Shown here: piece by piece, positions 54,857 to 64,000 of the stretch
Layout: each line of letters starts with the position of its first letter
How positions within the stretch are numbered: the first letter of the stretch is position 1
NCBI RefSeq assembly: GCF_016592155.1
Contig: NZ_AP024237.1
Coordinates: 4,216,001-4,280,000 of the forward strand
Source of the DNA: Mycobacterium heckeshornense
GTDB taxonomy: Bacteria; Actinomycetota; Actinomycetes; Mycobacteriales; Mycobacteriaceae
Direction: 5' to 3'
DNA length: 64,000 nt
The notes under the pieces: model-generated
What the model was told of the DNA's origin: nothing
Database searches by the model: none
What the model saw: only the letters and a program-made list of their open reading frames with translations
Position numbers and translations under genes: made by a program

Positions 54857-55276
54857 GTGACGTTGCGCGTTGTCGGCAAGTCGTCATGGATAGGCCCGCT
54901 TGGCGCGCTGGCGGTTGCGGTATGCGTGATCACTGCCACGATCGGATACGGGCTGGCCAGGGCTGACCATGCCATCTCCGGAGCACCAAATCCCCCCACG
55001 GCCTCCGTGGTTGGCACCAGCGTGCCCGATGAACGCCTCGACCACCACCTCGAAAACGCGTCGCTGTCGACAACTCACACGGCGTTGCACCTGGCGGTTC
55101 TGCACCGGACACGGCCATCGACTTGGTCGTCGTCGGTGCAATTCCAGTGGTGGTCACCTTCGCTGGGCTTCCCGCCCGCATTGTGGCCGCGGCCTCGTGT
55201 GCCCGGATCCGGTGCACCTGGCGCTTCGTATCCCGGTCGAGAACGTCTGACCCACTTCTGCGTCGCCAGGCGCTGA
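54857..55276 (+). CDS. Short exported or membrane-anchored protein, doubtful C-terminus
   Basis: 139 residues from GTG 54857, preceded by GGAGG (54849-54853). The first ~35 residues have a clear signal/anchor (WIGPLGALAVAVCVITATIG ... RADHA). From about residue 75 the reading becomes Ser/Trp/Pro-rich, while another frame (DLVVVGAIPVVVTFAGLPAR, 55110-55180) looks more protein-like. A frameshift is possible. No family recognised. Confidence 0.4.
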   Translation: MTLRVVGKSSWIGPLGALAVAVCVITATIGYGLARADHAISGAPNPPTASVVGTSVPDERLDHHLENASLSTTHTALHLAVLHRTRPSTWSSSVQFQWWSPSLGFPPALWPRPRVPGSGAPGASYPGRERLTHFCVARR

Positions 55277-55409
55277 TTCGCCACCGCCGCTGTCGCGCCG
55301 CTCCCGCCTGCGTTGAACACTAGCGGGCGCGATCACCGTGCCAGCTGCCGAGTGAACTCGCCAACTGTTGTCGACGCGAGCCAGTCAATGTCTTTAAGGA
55401 GAAGTCTTC

Positions 55410-55493
55410 ATGCCCTCGTTCACATCCAGCCGTAAAGGTCGGCGAAAGTTAACAATTCGCGCCACATCGCCAACTGCCGAAGGTGGGCAGTAG
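55410..55493 (+). CDS. Short ORF tightly upstream of the PPE gene
   Basis: 27 codons from ATG 55410, with the strong ribosome binding site AAGGAG at about 55396-55401. Peptide PSFTSSRKGRRKLTIRATSP and onward; basic, no domain. It stops at 55491-55493, two bases before the PPE ATG. It could be a translation-coupling leader for the PPE gene or a degenerate PE gene start. Not proven to be translated. Confidence 0.35.
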   Translation: MPSFTSSRKGRRKLTIRATSPTAEGGQ

Positions 55494-55495
55494 CG

Positions 55496-56662
55496 ATGGA
55501 GTTTTGGGCATTGCCGCCGGAAATCAATTCTGCTCGCATATATTCCGGTCCCGGCTCAGGACCGCTGCTCACCGCGGCGACAGCCTGGGATGAGCTGGCC
55601 GCGACTTTGCACACAACCGCCCGGGCTTGGCAGTCGGTGATCTCCGGACTGACCAGCGGGTTTTGGCACGGGCCAGCATCGATGTCGATGGCGACTGCTG
55701 GCGCCCATTACATTTCGTGGCTGGTCAGCACCTGCACCCACGCCGAACAGACAGCCGCCCGGGCCAGAGCAGCCGCGGCGGCCTACGAAGCGGCACGCGC
55801 GACGATCGTCCCTCCGCCGGTGATCGCCGCCAACCGTTCGCTGCTGGCGCTGCTGGTCGCGACCAACGTGTTGGGGCAAAACGGCCCGGCGATCGCGGCC
55901 ACGGAGGCGCACTACGGACAGATGTGGGCCCAAGACGTCGCCGTGATGTCCGCCTACGCCGCCGCCTCGGCAGCAGCATCGACGTCGACACCGTTTACCG
56001 CGCCGCCAGCAGTCACTGACCCGGCCGGGCTGGCCCGGCAGAGCTTGGCCGTCGCCCAAGCCGCCGGCGCGGCGGGCGCTGCCCGGACGTCAGCTGCGCT
56101 GTCGACCGCTCCCCGGGTGATGTCTGCTGTGCCGCAAGCACTTCAGGAACTCGGGTCGCCGGGCTCCGGATCGTCGCTGCTGACCGCGTTGAATACGTTA
56201 AACGACCACGCAACCGCTGTGAGCGGGCACGCGCGAACGACATTTTCAGCGCTGAGCTTCGTCACCGGCGCTGCCAACCTCGCCAAGACGGTGAATGTTG
56301 CGGGCCCGGCGAGCGGTGCTGGCATCGCGGCGGCCGGATCCGGTGCGGCCGGAATGGGTTTCGCGGGGCCCGTCGGGCTGCGCACTGCCGGTGGCGCGGC
56401 GGTCTCGGCGGGTATGAGCCGGGCAGTTTCGGTCGGGTCGTTGTCCGTGCCGCAGAGCTGGGCGACAGCTGCGAACGGCGTCGGACCGGTCAGCGCTGCC
56501 TTGCCATCCAGCGGTACAGCTGCCCTACCAGTGCACGGAATAGCGGGTGTGCCCGCCGTTCCGGTCGCCGGGATGACGGCCCGCAGCGCCGGGCGGCTTG
56601 CCGACGCTTCACGGTTTTTATTGCGCCCCAGCATGCTTCCGCGCTGGCCAGCAGGCGGATGA
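55496..56662 (+). CDS. PPE family protein, SVP subgroup
   Basis: 388 residues. The N-terminal PPE domain (~180 residues) has Pro-Pro-Glu at 7-9 (ALPPEINS), the WxG-like GFWHGPASMSM near 58, and the helical hairpin. The C-terminus has the SVP motif SVGSLSVPQSWA near 313, defining the PPE-SVP subgroup. PPE proteins are exported by ESX systems, usually as PE-PPE dimers. No PE gene is adjacent, so the partner is unknown. Abundance of PPE-SVP proteins points to a slow-growing Mycobacterium. Confidence 0.93.
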   Translation: MEFWALPPEINSARIYSGPGSGPLLTAATAWDELAATLHTTARAWQSVISGLTSGFWHGPASMSMATAGAHYISWLVSTCTHAEQTAARARAAAAAYEAARATIVPPPVIAANRSLLALLVATNVLGQNGPAIAATEAHYGQMWAQDVAVMSAYAAASAAASTSTPFTAPPAVTDPAGLARQSLAVAQAAGAAGAARTSAALSTAPRVMSAVPQALQELGSPGSGSSLLTALNTLNDHATAVSGHARTTFSALSFVTGAANLAKTVNVAGPASGAGIAAAGSGAAGMGFAGPVGLRTAGGAAVSAGMSRAVSVGSLSVPQSWATAANGVGPVSAALPSSGTAALPVHGIAGVPAVPVAGMTARSAGRLADASRFLLRPSMLPRWPAGG

Positions 56663-56719
56663 CACACGCAGTGCCGGATTGGTGATCGGGACACCGAGGA
56701 CGAAAGGATACCGCACTGG

Positions 56720-57661
56720 ATGACTGAGCAGACCACGGGCAACAGTGAATACGTCGAGTCGAGCGACATAATCATGCCGTCGGGGACGCGTAGCCGCTCT
56801 CGGCGAGGCCGGTTTAGGCAGACATGGATGTTGCTTGCCGGCATTTGGCTACTCCGGCCGCAGCGATATAGCAACTCGCGCCGCACGTCGATCCGACGTT
56901 CCCAAGCTACGACGAAGTCAACCACGCTGCGGCGACGTAGTTTTCGACTTCGCCGCAACGCGGGCGAGCAGGCCAAGTCCCGGAGCGAGCTACGTGAGAT
57001 CTTCGACAGCGAGGCACGGTTGTCGTGGGTCCTCGCCTGGCTAGCGGGCCTGGTAGGCGCGGTGGCGTTCACACACTCCGCCGGCTACTTCGTGACCACG
57101 GCCACCGGCAATACGCAACGCGCGGTTGCGGGATTGTTCGTCGATGATCCCTGGATGTCGATATCGGCGACGCTCCTGGTGACATGCCTGCTAGCCGGCG
57201 TGGTTGTCGGCTCCTTGGGCCGCCGGTACGTCTGGAAAGCGCATCCGCACGGGCCCACTCTGCTCACAACTGTTTGCCTTCTCATCGCCACAGTCGGCGA
57301 CATCATGCTGGAAGGCTGGTCGGCTGGTCCCGTCGCGTTCCTGCCAATCTTGGTGATTGCCTTCGGTATTGGCGCTTTGAACACCACATTCGTCAAGGAT
57401 GGGGAAGTGTCGGTAGCGCTGAGCTACGTGACCGGGACGGTGGTGAAGCTGGGCCAAGGTATTGAGCGGCACATCAGCGGCGGATCCGCTGCCGACTGGC
57501 TGGGACACTTCCTGCTCTTTGCCAGCTTCGTCGCTGGGGGGTTGACAGGCGGCTACATCTGCTCGGCGGTCAGTGGTTCACAGCTGTTGGCGGCAGCCAC
57601 CGTCGTCTGCGCGTTGACAACCGGCTATACCTACTTCCACACCGACCGGCGCGCGCGGTGA
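56720..57661 (+). CDS. DUF1275 (YoaK) family membrane protein
   Basis: 313 residues. The first ~95 residues are basic and unlike the family (Arg/Ser-rich), so the true start may be later, for example near 56990. The remainder is DUF1275: AWLAGLVGAVAFTHSAGYFV, TATGNTQRAV, then six hydrophobic helices with GALNTTF and SYVTGTVVKLG. Function unknown. Follows the PPE gene by 57 bases. Confidence 0.75.
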   Translation: MTEQTTGNSEYVESSDIIMPSGTRSRSRRGRFRQTWMLLAGIWLLRPQRYSNSRRTSIRRSQATTKSTTLRRRSFRLRRNAGEQAKSRSELREIFDSEARLSWVLAWLAGLVGAVAFTHSAGYFVTTATGNTQRAVAGLFVDDPWMSISATLLVTCLLAGVVVGSLGRRYVWKAHPHGPTLLTTVCLLIATVGDIMLEGWSAGPVAFLPILVIAFGIGALNTTFVKDGEVSVALSYVTGTVVKLGQGIERHISGGSAADWLGHFLLFASFVAGGLTGGYICSAVSGSQLLAAATVVCALTTGYTYFHTDRRAR

Positions 57662-57759
57662 CGAGGTTGTCACGGACCGTCGCAGGCCACCGTTGGCGCT
57701 GACCGGTGTCCTCGGCGTGCCGGCCGTCGTGCCCGGCCGGGCGATCCCGCAGTCACAAT

Positions 57760-58025
57760 GGCCACAGCAACACCGCTCGGAGACCATGCGGTGCTTCTGG
57801 AATGCGATGTCGTGTGCGATATCACCAATCGAGGAGGCCGCGAGGCTGTCGATCCGTGCCACCCAGGGATTCATCCACACGTTCTGCTCAGCGGCTTCGA
57901 TGGCCAGGCGCGCATGCAGCTGCTGCAGGGTTGGCGCACGCTGCGACAACCACGGAAATTCGAGGCACCGCCCCACGTATTCCCAGCCCTCCGCCGTTGG
58001 GCCTCGGCGCGGTACGTGTAGTGAT
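57760..58025 (-). pseudogene. HicB-like antitoxin relic
   Basis: Minus-strand text reads WEYVGRCLEFPWLSQRAPTL directly joined to QQLHARLAIEAAEQNVWMNP and WVARIDSLAAS. HicB antitoxins have YVA-x-C-x-EFPSLSWLAPT in the N-domain and, some 40-50 residues later, LH-x-x-LA-x-x-AAE-x-x-x-S-x-N-x-W-V in a ribbon-helix-helix domain. Here the two are fused without the linker, and no start is seen upstream, implying an internal deletion. Nothing toxin-like is adjacent. Confidence 0.5.
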
Positions 58026-58081
58026 TCATGGCCGGTCTAGTAGCACATGCGCCAAGTTCACTAATGGTCCGGAGACCGGCC

Positions 58082-58951
58082 TCAGCCGCGTGCCATCGCC
58101 TCGAGCCGGCGGATGCGGTCGGCGATCGGGGGGTGCGTCGAAAACAGCGAGCCGATCCGCTCGCCCGCGCGGAATGGGTTGGCGATCATCAGGTGCGCCT
58201 GGCTGGCCAGCTGCGGCTCGGGCGGCAGCGGGGCCGCCTCTACCCCGCTGGAGATCTTTCGCAGCGCCGACGCCAACGCCAGCGGATCACCGGTGAGCAC
58301 CGCCCCGGACTCGTCGGCCTGATACTCGCGCGACCGGGATACCGCCAGCCGCACCACTGTCGCGGCGATCGGGCCAAGCAGCGAAACCAGAAGCAGCGCA
58401 AAAGGATTGGCTCCATCGTCACGGTCGCTGCCGCCGACCATTCCGCCGAACAACAGGGCCATGTTGGCCAACGCGGTGATCACCGACGCCAATGCCCCGG
58501 CGACACAGGAGATCAGGATGTCGCGGTTGTAGACATGGGAGAGCTCGTGACCGAGCACGGCGCGCAGCTCGCGCTCGTTGAGGATGCGCAGGATGCCGGT
58601 GGTGCAGCAGACCGCGGCGTTGCGCGGATTGCGGCCGGTGGCAAACGCGTTGGGCGCGGTGGTGTCGCTGAGATAAAGCCGCGGCATCGGCTGGTGGGCG
58701 GCGGTGGCCAGCTCGCGCACGATCCGGTACATCGCCGGGGCCTGCACCTCCGACACCGGCTGGGCGTGCATCGCCCGCAGCGCCAACTTATCGCTGTTGT
58801 AGTAGGTGTAGACGTTCATTCCGACGGCGAACAGCGTGGCGATCAGCAACGCGGTGCGGCCGAACAGGCTGCCGATAAACACGATCAGCGCCGACATGCC
58901 GACCAGCAGCGCGAACGTCTTCAACCTGTTGGCGTGCGGATGCCAAGTCAT
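58082..58951 (-). CDS. htpX: HtpX-like membrane zinc metalloprotease
   Basis: 289 residues. Two N-terminal membrane helices (12-30, 33-50), the M48 site HELSH at 135-139, a third zinc ligand Glu in [11 protein letters not shown] near 224, and two more hydrophobic segments ([38 protein letters not shown]). HtpX removes misfolded membrane proteins and is stress-induced in many bacteria. Position next to grcC1 is as in other mycobacteria. Confidence 0.95.
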   Translation of the reverse strand: MTWHPHANRLKTFALLVGMSALIVFIGSLFGRTALLIATLFAVGMNVYTYYNSDKLALRAMHAQPVSEVQAPAMYRIVRELATAAHQPMPRLYLSDTTAPNAFATGRNPRNAAVCCTTGILRILNERELRAVLGHELSHVYNRDILISCVAGALASVITALANMALLFGGMVGGSDRDDGANPFALLLVSLLGPIAATVVRLAVSRSREYQADESGAVLTGDPLALASALRKISSGVEAAPLPPEPQLASQAHLMIANPFRAGERIGSLFSTHPPIADRIRRLEAMARG

Positions 58952-59018
58952 CAGCTCTCCTCCTCCGAAGACCGTTCTTGCTGATTAAACGCCCCGCGCA
59001 GGCCGCCGGGTTCCGGAT

Positions 59019-60023
59019 TCAGCCGTGCCGGTTGACCGTGTACTCGACGAGCATGGCCAGTGCGTGGCGGCCCGCCACATCGGGCAGCTGGGCCAGCTCC
59101 TCACGCGCCCGGGCCGCGTAGCGGGCCACGGTGTCCTTGGCCTTGGCCATGCCCGGCGAGCTGCGCAGCAACTGCAGCGCCTCGGCCAGCACCGCGTCGT
59201 CGACCGGGCCGGCCAGCAGTTCGCGCAGCCGGTCGGCCTGCGGCCCGCTGTCTCGCAGCGCGTAGAGCACCGGCAGCGTGTGCACGCCCTCGCGCAGGTC
59301 GGTGCCGGGCACCTTGCCGGATTCGTCGGGTTCGCTGTCGATGTCGATGATGTCGTCGGAGATCTGAAACGCGGTGCCGACGATGCCGCCGAGCCGGCTC
59401 AGCCGTTCGACCTGCTGCTCGTCGGCGCCGGAGAACGTCGCGCCGAAGCGGCCCGCCGCCGCGATCAGGCAGGCGGTCTTCTCGTGCACCACCTGCAGGT
59501 AGTGCTCGATGGCATCCACCCCCTCGGCCGCGCCACGGGTTTCCCGCATCTGCCCGGTGACCAGCTGGGCGAACGTCTCGGCAATCACCCGCACCGCGTC
59601 CGGACCCAGCCGCGACACCAGCCGCGAGGCGGTGGCGAACAAATAGTCCCCGGCCAGGATCGCGATGTTGTTGCCCCAGCGCGCGTTGGCGCTTTGCGCG
59701 CCCCGGCGCAGCTGCGCCTCGTCCATCACGTCGTCGTGATACAGCGTCGCCAAATGCACCAGCTCGATCACCGCGCCGGCGATCGTCACCTCCTGAGCGT
59801 CGGGATTGGGGCCCAGCTGCGCGGACAACACCGTGAACATCGGCCGGAACCGCTTGCCGCCGGCCTCGAACAGGTGCAGCACCGACTCGGTCAACAGGTC
59901 GTCGCTGCCGCGCAGCTCGGTCTCCATGAGCTGCTCGATGCGGTCGACGCCGTCTCGCACGCTGGCAGCGAACGCGGCATCGCCGAAGTCGAAGCCAGCC
60001 ACCACGGTCGCCGGAGTCCCCAC
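59019..60023 (-). CDS. grcC1: Polyprenyl diphosphate synthase GrcC1
   Basis: 334 residues from GTG 60023. Both aspartate-rich motifs are intact: DDVMD (first, near 98) and DDIID (second, near 222), with GGKRFRPM upstream. It condenses isopentenyl units into a long-chain polyprenyl diphosphate, most likely the menaquinone side chain given its neighbours menJ and menG. Length matches Rv0562. The start is only 15 bases from that of divergent menJ. Confidence 0.95.
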   Translation of the reverse strand: MGTPATVVAGFDFGDAAFAASVRDGVDRIEQLMETELRGSDDLLTESVLHLFEAGGKRFRPMFTVLSAQLGPNPDAQEVTIAGAVIELVHLATLYHDDVMDEAQLRRGAQSANARWGNNIAILAGDYLFATASRLVSRLGPDAVRVIAETFAQLVTGQMRETRGAAEGVDAIEHYLQVVHEKTACLIAAAGRFGATFSGADEQQVERLSRLGGIVGTAFQISDDIIDIDSEPDESGKVPGTDLREGVHTLPVLYALRDSGPQADRLRELLAGPVDDAVLAEALQLLRSSPGMAKAKDTVARYAARAREELAQLPDVAGRHALAMLVEYTVNRHG

Positions 60024-60038
60024 GCGACCAACATACTG

Positions 60039-61265
60039 GTGAGCATGCACCGCAGCGCGGACGTGGTGGTCGTGGGCGCCGGGCCGGCCGGGTCCGCGGC
60101 GGCCGCCTGGGCCGCGCGGGCCGGCCGCGACGTGCTGGTAATCGACGCGGCCAGCTTCCCCCGCGACAAGCCCTGCGGCGACGGGCTGACCCCGCGCGCG
60201 GTGGCCGAGCTGGAGCGGCTGGGGCTGGGCGACTGGCTGGATGCCCGCATCCGGCACCGCGGGTTGCGGATGAGCGGATTCGGCGGCGCGGTCGAGGTCG
60301 CCTGGCCGGGCCCGTCGTTCCCGTCCACGGGCAGCGCGGTGGCCCGCGTCGAACTCGACGACCGGATCCGCAAAGTGGCCGAGGATTCCGGCGCGCGAAT
60401 GCTGCTGGGAATGAAAGCGGTTAGTGCTCAGCATGATTCGCGTGGACGCGTGCGGTCGCTGGTACTGGCCGACGGCAGTGAGGTGGGTTGCGACGAGCTC
60501 ATCGTCGCCGACGGGGCCCGCTCGCCGCTTGGTCGGGTGTTGGGCCGACGGTGGCATCAGGACACGGTGTATGGCATCGCCGCGCGGGGGTATCTGGCCT
60601 CGCCGCGCAGCGACGAGCCGTGGCTGACCTCGCACGTGGAAGTGCGCTCCCCCGACGGCGCCATCCTGCCCGGCTACGGCTGGATTTTCCCGCTGGGCAA
60701 CGGCGCGGTGAACATCGGCGTGGGAGCCTTGCAGACCTCGAAGCGGCCGGCGCATCTGGCTTTGCGCCCGCTGATGGCGTATTACGCCGACCTGCGCCGC
60801 GACGAGTGGGGGTTTGCCGGGCCGCCGAGGGCGGTGTCGTCGGCGCTGCTGCCGATGGGCGGCGCGGTGTCCGGGGTGGCCGGGCCGAACTGGATGCTGG
60901 TCGGCGACGCCGCGGCCTGCATCAATCCGTTGAACGGCGAGGGCATCGACTACGGACTGGAGGCCGGGCGGCTGGCCGTCGAGCTGCTGGGCAGCGGAGA
61001 CCTGTCCGCGGCGTGGCCGTCGTTGCTGCAGCAGCACTACAGCCGGGCGTTCTCGGTGGCGCGGCGGCTGGCACTGCTGCTGACATTTCCGCGGTTTCTG
61101 CCGGCGACGGGGCCGGTCGCGATGCGCTCGACGGCGCTGATGGCGGTCGCGGTGCGGGTGATGGCCAACCTGGTCAGCGACGACGACGCCGACCGGGTGG
61201 CGCGGGTGTGGCGCGCCAGCGGGGCGGCGTCGCGGCTGCTCGACCGCCGAAAACCGTTCAGCTGA
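60039..61265 (+). CDS. menJ: Menaquinone isoprenyl-chain reductase MenJ
   Basis: 408 residues from GTG 60039 (ATG 60045 is two codons later). FAD-binding VVVVGAGPAGSAAAAWAARA at the N-terminus, CGDGLTPRAV, and GDAAACINPLNGEGIDYGLE as the second flavin motif, all typical of geranylgeranyl-reductase-like flavoproteins. The mycobacterial orthologue Rv0561c saturates the beta isoprene of MK-9 to give MK-9(II-H2). It diverges from grcC1 and converges on menG. Confidence 0.95.
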   Translation: MSMHRSADVVVVGAGPAGSAAAAWAARAGRDVLVIDAASFPRDKPCGDGLTPRAVAELERLGLGDWLDARIRHRGLRMSGFGGAVEVAWPGPSFPSTGSAVARVELDDRIRKVAEDSGARMLLGMKAVSAQHDSRGRVRSLVLADGSEVGCDELIVADGARSPLGRVLGRRWHQDTVYGIAARGYLASPRSDEPWLTSHVEVRSPDGAILPGYGWIFPLGNGAVNIGVGALQTSKRPAHLALRPLMAYYADLRRDEWGFAGPPRAVSSALLPMGGAVSGVAGPNWMLVGDAAACINPLNGEGIDYGLEAGRLAVELLGSGDLSAAWPSLLQQHYSRAFSVARRLALLLTFPRFLPATGPVAMRSTALMAVAVRVMANLVSDDDADRVARVWRASGAASRLLDRRKPFS

Positions 61266-61325
61266 GCGGTCTTGCGCCGAGTGTGCAGGTTGTGGCGACA
61301 ACGCGCGAGTAAAGGCGCCGACAAA

Positions 61326-62030
61326 CTACACAGTCGGCGATCCACGCGGCTTGTGCGCGGAATGCAGCGCGACGATGCCGCCGGTCAGGTTTCGCCACCG
61401 CACACCCGACCACCCGGCCTGCGCAATGCGCCGTGCCAGCGTCTGCTGGTCGGGCCACGCCCGAATCGACTCGGCCAGATAGACATACGCCTCGGAATTG
61501 CTCGACACCGCCCGGGCGATGCGTGGCAGCGCCTGCATGAGGTACTCCCGGTAGACGGTGGCGAACAGCGGGTTGGTCGGCGTGGAGAACTCGCAGACCA
61601 CCAGCCTGCCGCCCGGACGCGTCACCCGGGCCATCTCCTGCAGCGCCGCCTGCTGGTCGGCCACATTGCGCAGCCCGAAACTGATCGCGACCGCGTCGAA
61701 CACGCCGTCGCCGAACGGCAGCCGGGTGGCGTCGCCGGCGACCTTGGGCACCAGTCGGCCACCACCCGCCTTGAGCATGCCGACCGAAAAATCCAGCGCC
61801 ACACACCATGCGCCGGACTTCGCCAGCTCCGCCGTCGACACCGCGGTGCCCGCGGCCAGGTCCAGCACCCGCTCGCCGGGCCCGGCCCGCAGCGCTGACC
61901 GGGTGGCGCGTCGCCAATGGCGGTCCTGGCCCAGCGACAACACCGTGTTGGTCAGGTCGTAACGGCGCGCGACCGCGTCGAACATCGATGCCACGGCATG
62001 CGGGTCTTTGTCGAGGCTCGCGCGGCTCAC
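61326..62030 (-). CDS. menG: Demethylmenaquinone methyltransferase
   Basis: 234 residues of the UbiE/COQ5 family: [15 protein letters not shown] motif [32 protein letters not shown], and [20 protein letters not shown]. It methylates demethylmenaquinone in the last biosynthetic step; in mycobacteria it is also called menH (Rv0558). Ends the block that runs from menD. Ten bases separate it from mgtA on the same strand. Confidence 0.95.
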   Translation of the reverse strand: MSRASLDKDPHAVASMFDAVARRYDLTNTVLSLGQDRHWRRATRSALRAGPGERVLDLAAGTAVSTAELAKSGAWCVALDFSVGMLKAGGGRLVPKVAGDATRLPFGDGVFDAVAISFGLRNVADQQAALQEMARVTRPGGRLVVCEFSTPTNPLFATVYREYLMQALPRIARAVSSNSEAYVYLAESIRAWPDQQTLARRIAQAGWSGVRWRNLTGGIVALHSAHKPRGSPTV

Positions 62031-62040
62031 GCCCGCGACG

Positions 62041-63168
62041 TTACGCCGCTGCCTGCCGGCGGGTCTGCAACACCGCCTCGTAGTGGCCGAGCAGCTCGTC
62101 GCAGATAGCGGGCCAGCTGCGGTGCAGCACGCTGCGCCGCGCCGCTGGCGAATAGCGGGCTCGCTGATCGATCAGATGCGCGACCGCCGTGCGCAGCCGA
62201 GCCTCGAATTCGTCGACCGGCAGCAACAGCCCGGTGCGCCAGGGCGTGACCAAGTCGCGCGGCCCGCCGGCGTCGGGGGCGATGACCGGCAGCCCCGACG
62301 CCAGCGCTTCCTGCACGGCCTGGCAAAACGTCTCGTGTTCACCGGTGTGCACGAAGACGTCCATGCTGGCGTATGCCGCAGCGAGCTCCTCGCCGTACAG
62401 CGCTCCCGTGAAAACCGCTGTGGGCATTGCGGATTGCAGGTTGGCCCGATCGACGCCGTCGCCGACCACTACGACCTGCACGGTGTCGTCACGCGCCAGA
62501 GCCGCCAGCCGATCGACCCGCTTTTCCGGGGCCAGCCGGCCCACGAAGCCGACGATCGGCTTGCCGTGCGGCGACCACCGCCGGCGCAGCGACTCGTCCC
62601 GCGCCGACGGGGCGTAACGAATCACGTCGACACCGCGCGCCCAGTGGTATACCCGGGGAATTCCTTGTGCTGCAAGGGCTTCCATCGCGGATGTAGACGG
62701 CGCCAGCGTGCGGTCGGCGCGGCGGTGCAGGTGCCGCAGCCACGCCCACGCCGCGCGTGACGCCGGCCCTAATCCGTAGCTGGACGCGAAACCGGCGACG
62801 TCGGTTTGGAATACGGCGACCGTGGGCACGCCGAGGTGGCGGGCGGCCTGCAGTCCGCCGTAGCCGAGCACCGCCGGCGAAGCCAGATGTACGACGTCGG
62901 GGTCGAATCCGCGCAGCACGCGCAGCATCCGGGGCATCGGCAGCCCGAGCGGCAGCGAGGTCACCTTCGGAAACATCCGCGACGGCACCCGATGCACCCG
63001 GATACCGTCGTGAATCCGCTCCGCGCGGGGCTGGCCGGGCGGGGTGTCCGGCGCGATGACAAGGGCTTCGTGGCCGGTGCGGCGCAGATGTTCCAAAATC
63101 CGCACCACCGAATTGCTGACGCCGTTGACGTGCGGCAGAAACGACTCCGCGACTATCGCCACACGCAC
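62041..63168 (-). CDS. mgtA: GT4 mannosyltransferase MgtA
   Basis: 375 residues from GTG 63168 ([20 protein letters not shown]). GT-B fold with [15 protein letters not shown] and the EX7E motif in [10 protein letters not shown]. The mycobacterial orthologue (Rv0557, formerly pimB) transfers mannose from GDP-mannose to glucuronosyl diacylglycerol and takes part in lipomannan-like glycolipid synthesis. The frame is open upstream to 63288 but that part is atypical. Likely co-transcribed with its neighbours. Confidence 0.92.
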   Translation of the reverse strand: MRVAIVAESFLPHVNGVSNSVVRILEHLRRTGHEALVIAPDTPPGQPRAERIHDGIRVHRVPSRMFPKVTSLPLGLPMPRMLRVLRGFDPDVVHLASPAVLGYGGLQAARHLGVPTVAVFQTDVAGFASSYGLGPASRAAWAWLRHLHRRADRTLAPSTSAMEALAAQGIPRVYHWARGVDVIRYAPSARDESLRRRWSPHGKPIVGFVGRLAPEKRVDRLAALARDDTVQVVVVGDGVDRANLQSAMPTAVFTGALYGEELAAAYASMDVFVHTGEHETFCQAVQEALASGLPVIAPDAGGPRDLVTPWRTGLLLPVDEFEARLRTAVAHLIDQRARYSPAARRSVLHRSWPAICDELLGHYEAVLQTRRQAAA

Positions 63169-63284
63169 GACATTTACCGTGTCAGCATCGCTTGTCGATA
63201 AGGTTGCCGGAGGGCGTACGGGGCGCGAAATCTGGCCTGCACCCGAAACAGGACGGCTCATGCATGGCACGCCGGCGCCGACCG

Positions 63285-63812
63285 TCAAGACCCCCGGGGG
63301 CTGGACGGCTTGTTCAGGTCCGCGTGACGGTCCAGCCGCGTCTCGAGTACCGCGATCGCCACCAGTGCCGCACCGGCGATCAGCCAGCCGACCACCGCGA
63401 TGGATCCCGCCGGGATGATGGCCAGCTTGGCGTTACGGTGCTGTACTCGCACCAGGTTGGGGTCTCTCTTGTTGTATTCGACGTAAATGCGCATGCCCGT
63501 GGACAATTCGGACGGGTAGAGCACACCAAGTTCGGGTCGATAGGTGACCCGGTCGGGTGTGACGAACTCGATCGTCGAGCGGCGCGGTCCAGCGCTGAGC
63601 ACCTCGGCCTGGGCGACGCCCATGTTGTGTTCGATGGCGATGTCGTTGCGCCAGGCACCGGCCACCAGCAGCACCGACTGCAGGGTGACTACACCGGCCA
63701 GGATCAGCACCGTGACCCGGGCCCACCGCAGCACACGGCGCGGCAAGGTATCGGACGCGTCGCGGTTACTTCCGTGAATAATCAAGCGCCACAAGGCCTT
63801 CAAGCTGATCAT
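63285..63812 (-). CDS. DUF3592-type membrane protein (Rv0556-like)
   Basis: 175 residues from ATG 63812, which overlaps the menD stop in ATGA. Two membrane helices (about 32-51 and 135-158) flank an extracytoplasmic beta-rich domain ([22 protein letters not shown]; [14 protein letters not shown]). DUF3592 proteins have unknown function. Conserved between menD and mgtA in mycobacteria. Confidence 0.85.
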   Translation of the reverse strand: MISLKALWRLIIHGSNRDASDTLPRRVLRWARVTVLILAGVVTLQSVLLVAGAWRNDIAIEHNMGVAQAEVLSAGPRRSTIEFVTPDRVTYRPELGVLYPSELSTGMRIYVEYNKRDPNLVRVQHRNAKLAIIPAGSIAVVGWLIAGAALVAIAVLETRLDRHADLNKPSSPRGS

Positions 63813-64000
63813 AGGGCAGCCTTGATGGCAGCGTGCAATCGGCGCAACGTGGACCGGTCCGCCTTGACCTCCAGCACCCGCATGCCGGGATTGGGTTCGT
63901 CGAGGGCTGCGCCGAGTTCGCCGACCTCGATTTGGCGGCTGTCCACGTGGTAGGCCCGGCACAGCGCGCCGACGTCGACGTCGTGCGGGGTGCCGAAAAT
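63809..64000 (-). CDS. menD: MenD C-terminal end (partial, cut by window edge)
   Basis: The last 63 codons of a gene running off the window. The peptide ([20 protein letters not shown] ... [20 protein letters not shown], ending KAAL) matches the thiamine-diphosphate-dependent SEPHCHC synthase MenD of menaquinone biosynthesis. Its stop overlaps the start of the DUF3592 gene by four bases, so the genes are coupled. Confidence 0.9.
   Translation of the reverse strand: MFGTPHDVDVGALCRAYHVDSRQIEVGELGAALDEPNPGMRVLEVKADRSTLRRLHAAIKAAL

Noticed and set aside
59025..60038. Plus-strand extension of the menJ frame through the grcC1 gene
   Set aside because: It is open only because of GC bias; MenJ similarity begins at 60039 and grcC1 is clear on the minus strand.
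1..64000. CRISPR arrays and prophage structural genes
   Set aside because: No regularly spaced short repeats and no capsid, portal, terminase or tail genes were seen.

Overview
The window is mycobacterial chromosomal DNA, probably from a slow-growing Mycobacterium. It is GC-rich and carries a PPE protein of the SVP type, WXG100-like type VII substrates, an LpqN-like lipoprotein, a DUF732 protein, and the menaquinone/mannolipid block menD - DUF3592 protein - mgtA - menG - menJ - grcC1 - htpX known from mycobacterial chromosomes. I cannot name the species from sequence alone.

The left part (about 0.6-31.8 kb) is an accessory, defence-rich region. In order it holds an SMC-like ATPase coupled to a small HEPN-like protein; a YefM/YoeB (RelJ/RelK) pair with a GTAC-repeat operator; a large RecB-nuclease/DNA2-like helicase; the C-terminal stump of an Mrr-type restriction enzyme cut off next to a broken IS30 element; an AT-richer DUF262-HNH protein with a rubredoxin-like N-terminus; a decayed IS110 element; traces of an integrase; and a large DISARM-related island at 13.98-28.1 kb. 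The island has a SNF2 helicase with a DUF3883 tail, a DUF1156 DNA methylase with a Zn ribbon, a DUF499 ATPase with a Swt1-type HEPN domain, and a convergent PLD-DEAD helicase. Inserted antisense between methylase and DUF499 ATPase is a toxin/immunity-like pair whose toxin resembles contact-dependent-inhibition nuclease tips. An IS3 fragment lies just beyond the right edge. A VapBC pair with a palindromic operator and a vapC relic follow.

From about 31.8 to 49 kb the sequence is a mosaic: exported GH92 mannosidase, an MntA/HepT pair whose HepT is broken, an alpha/beta hydrolase, a NYN ribonuclease-like protein, tpx, a 3-kb type VII effector cassette bounded by a perfect 54-bp direct repeat, a leucine-carboxyl-type methyltransferase, an Xre/RES toxin-antitoxin pair, a Mut7-C protein, galT-galK and a FUSC transporter-like protein.

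From 49.7 kb onward the order is mostly core: tRNA-Tyr, yajQ, a Baeyer-Villiger-type monooxygenase, gpsA, an F420-dependent oxidoreductase, a PPE protein preceded by a tightly spaced short ORF, a DUF1275 membrane protein, a hicB relic, then htpX, grcC1, menJ, menG, mgtA, a DUF3592 protein and the 3' end of menD. The most interesting parts for novelty are the DISARM-related island with its embedded toxin pair, the SMC/HEPN pair, the rubredoxin-DUF262-HNH fusion, and the repeat-flanked type VII cassette.
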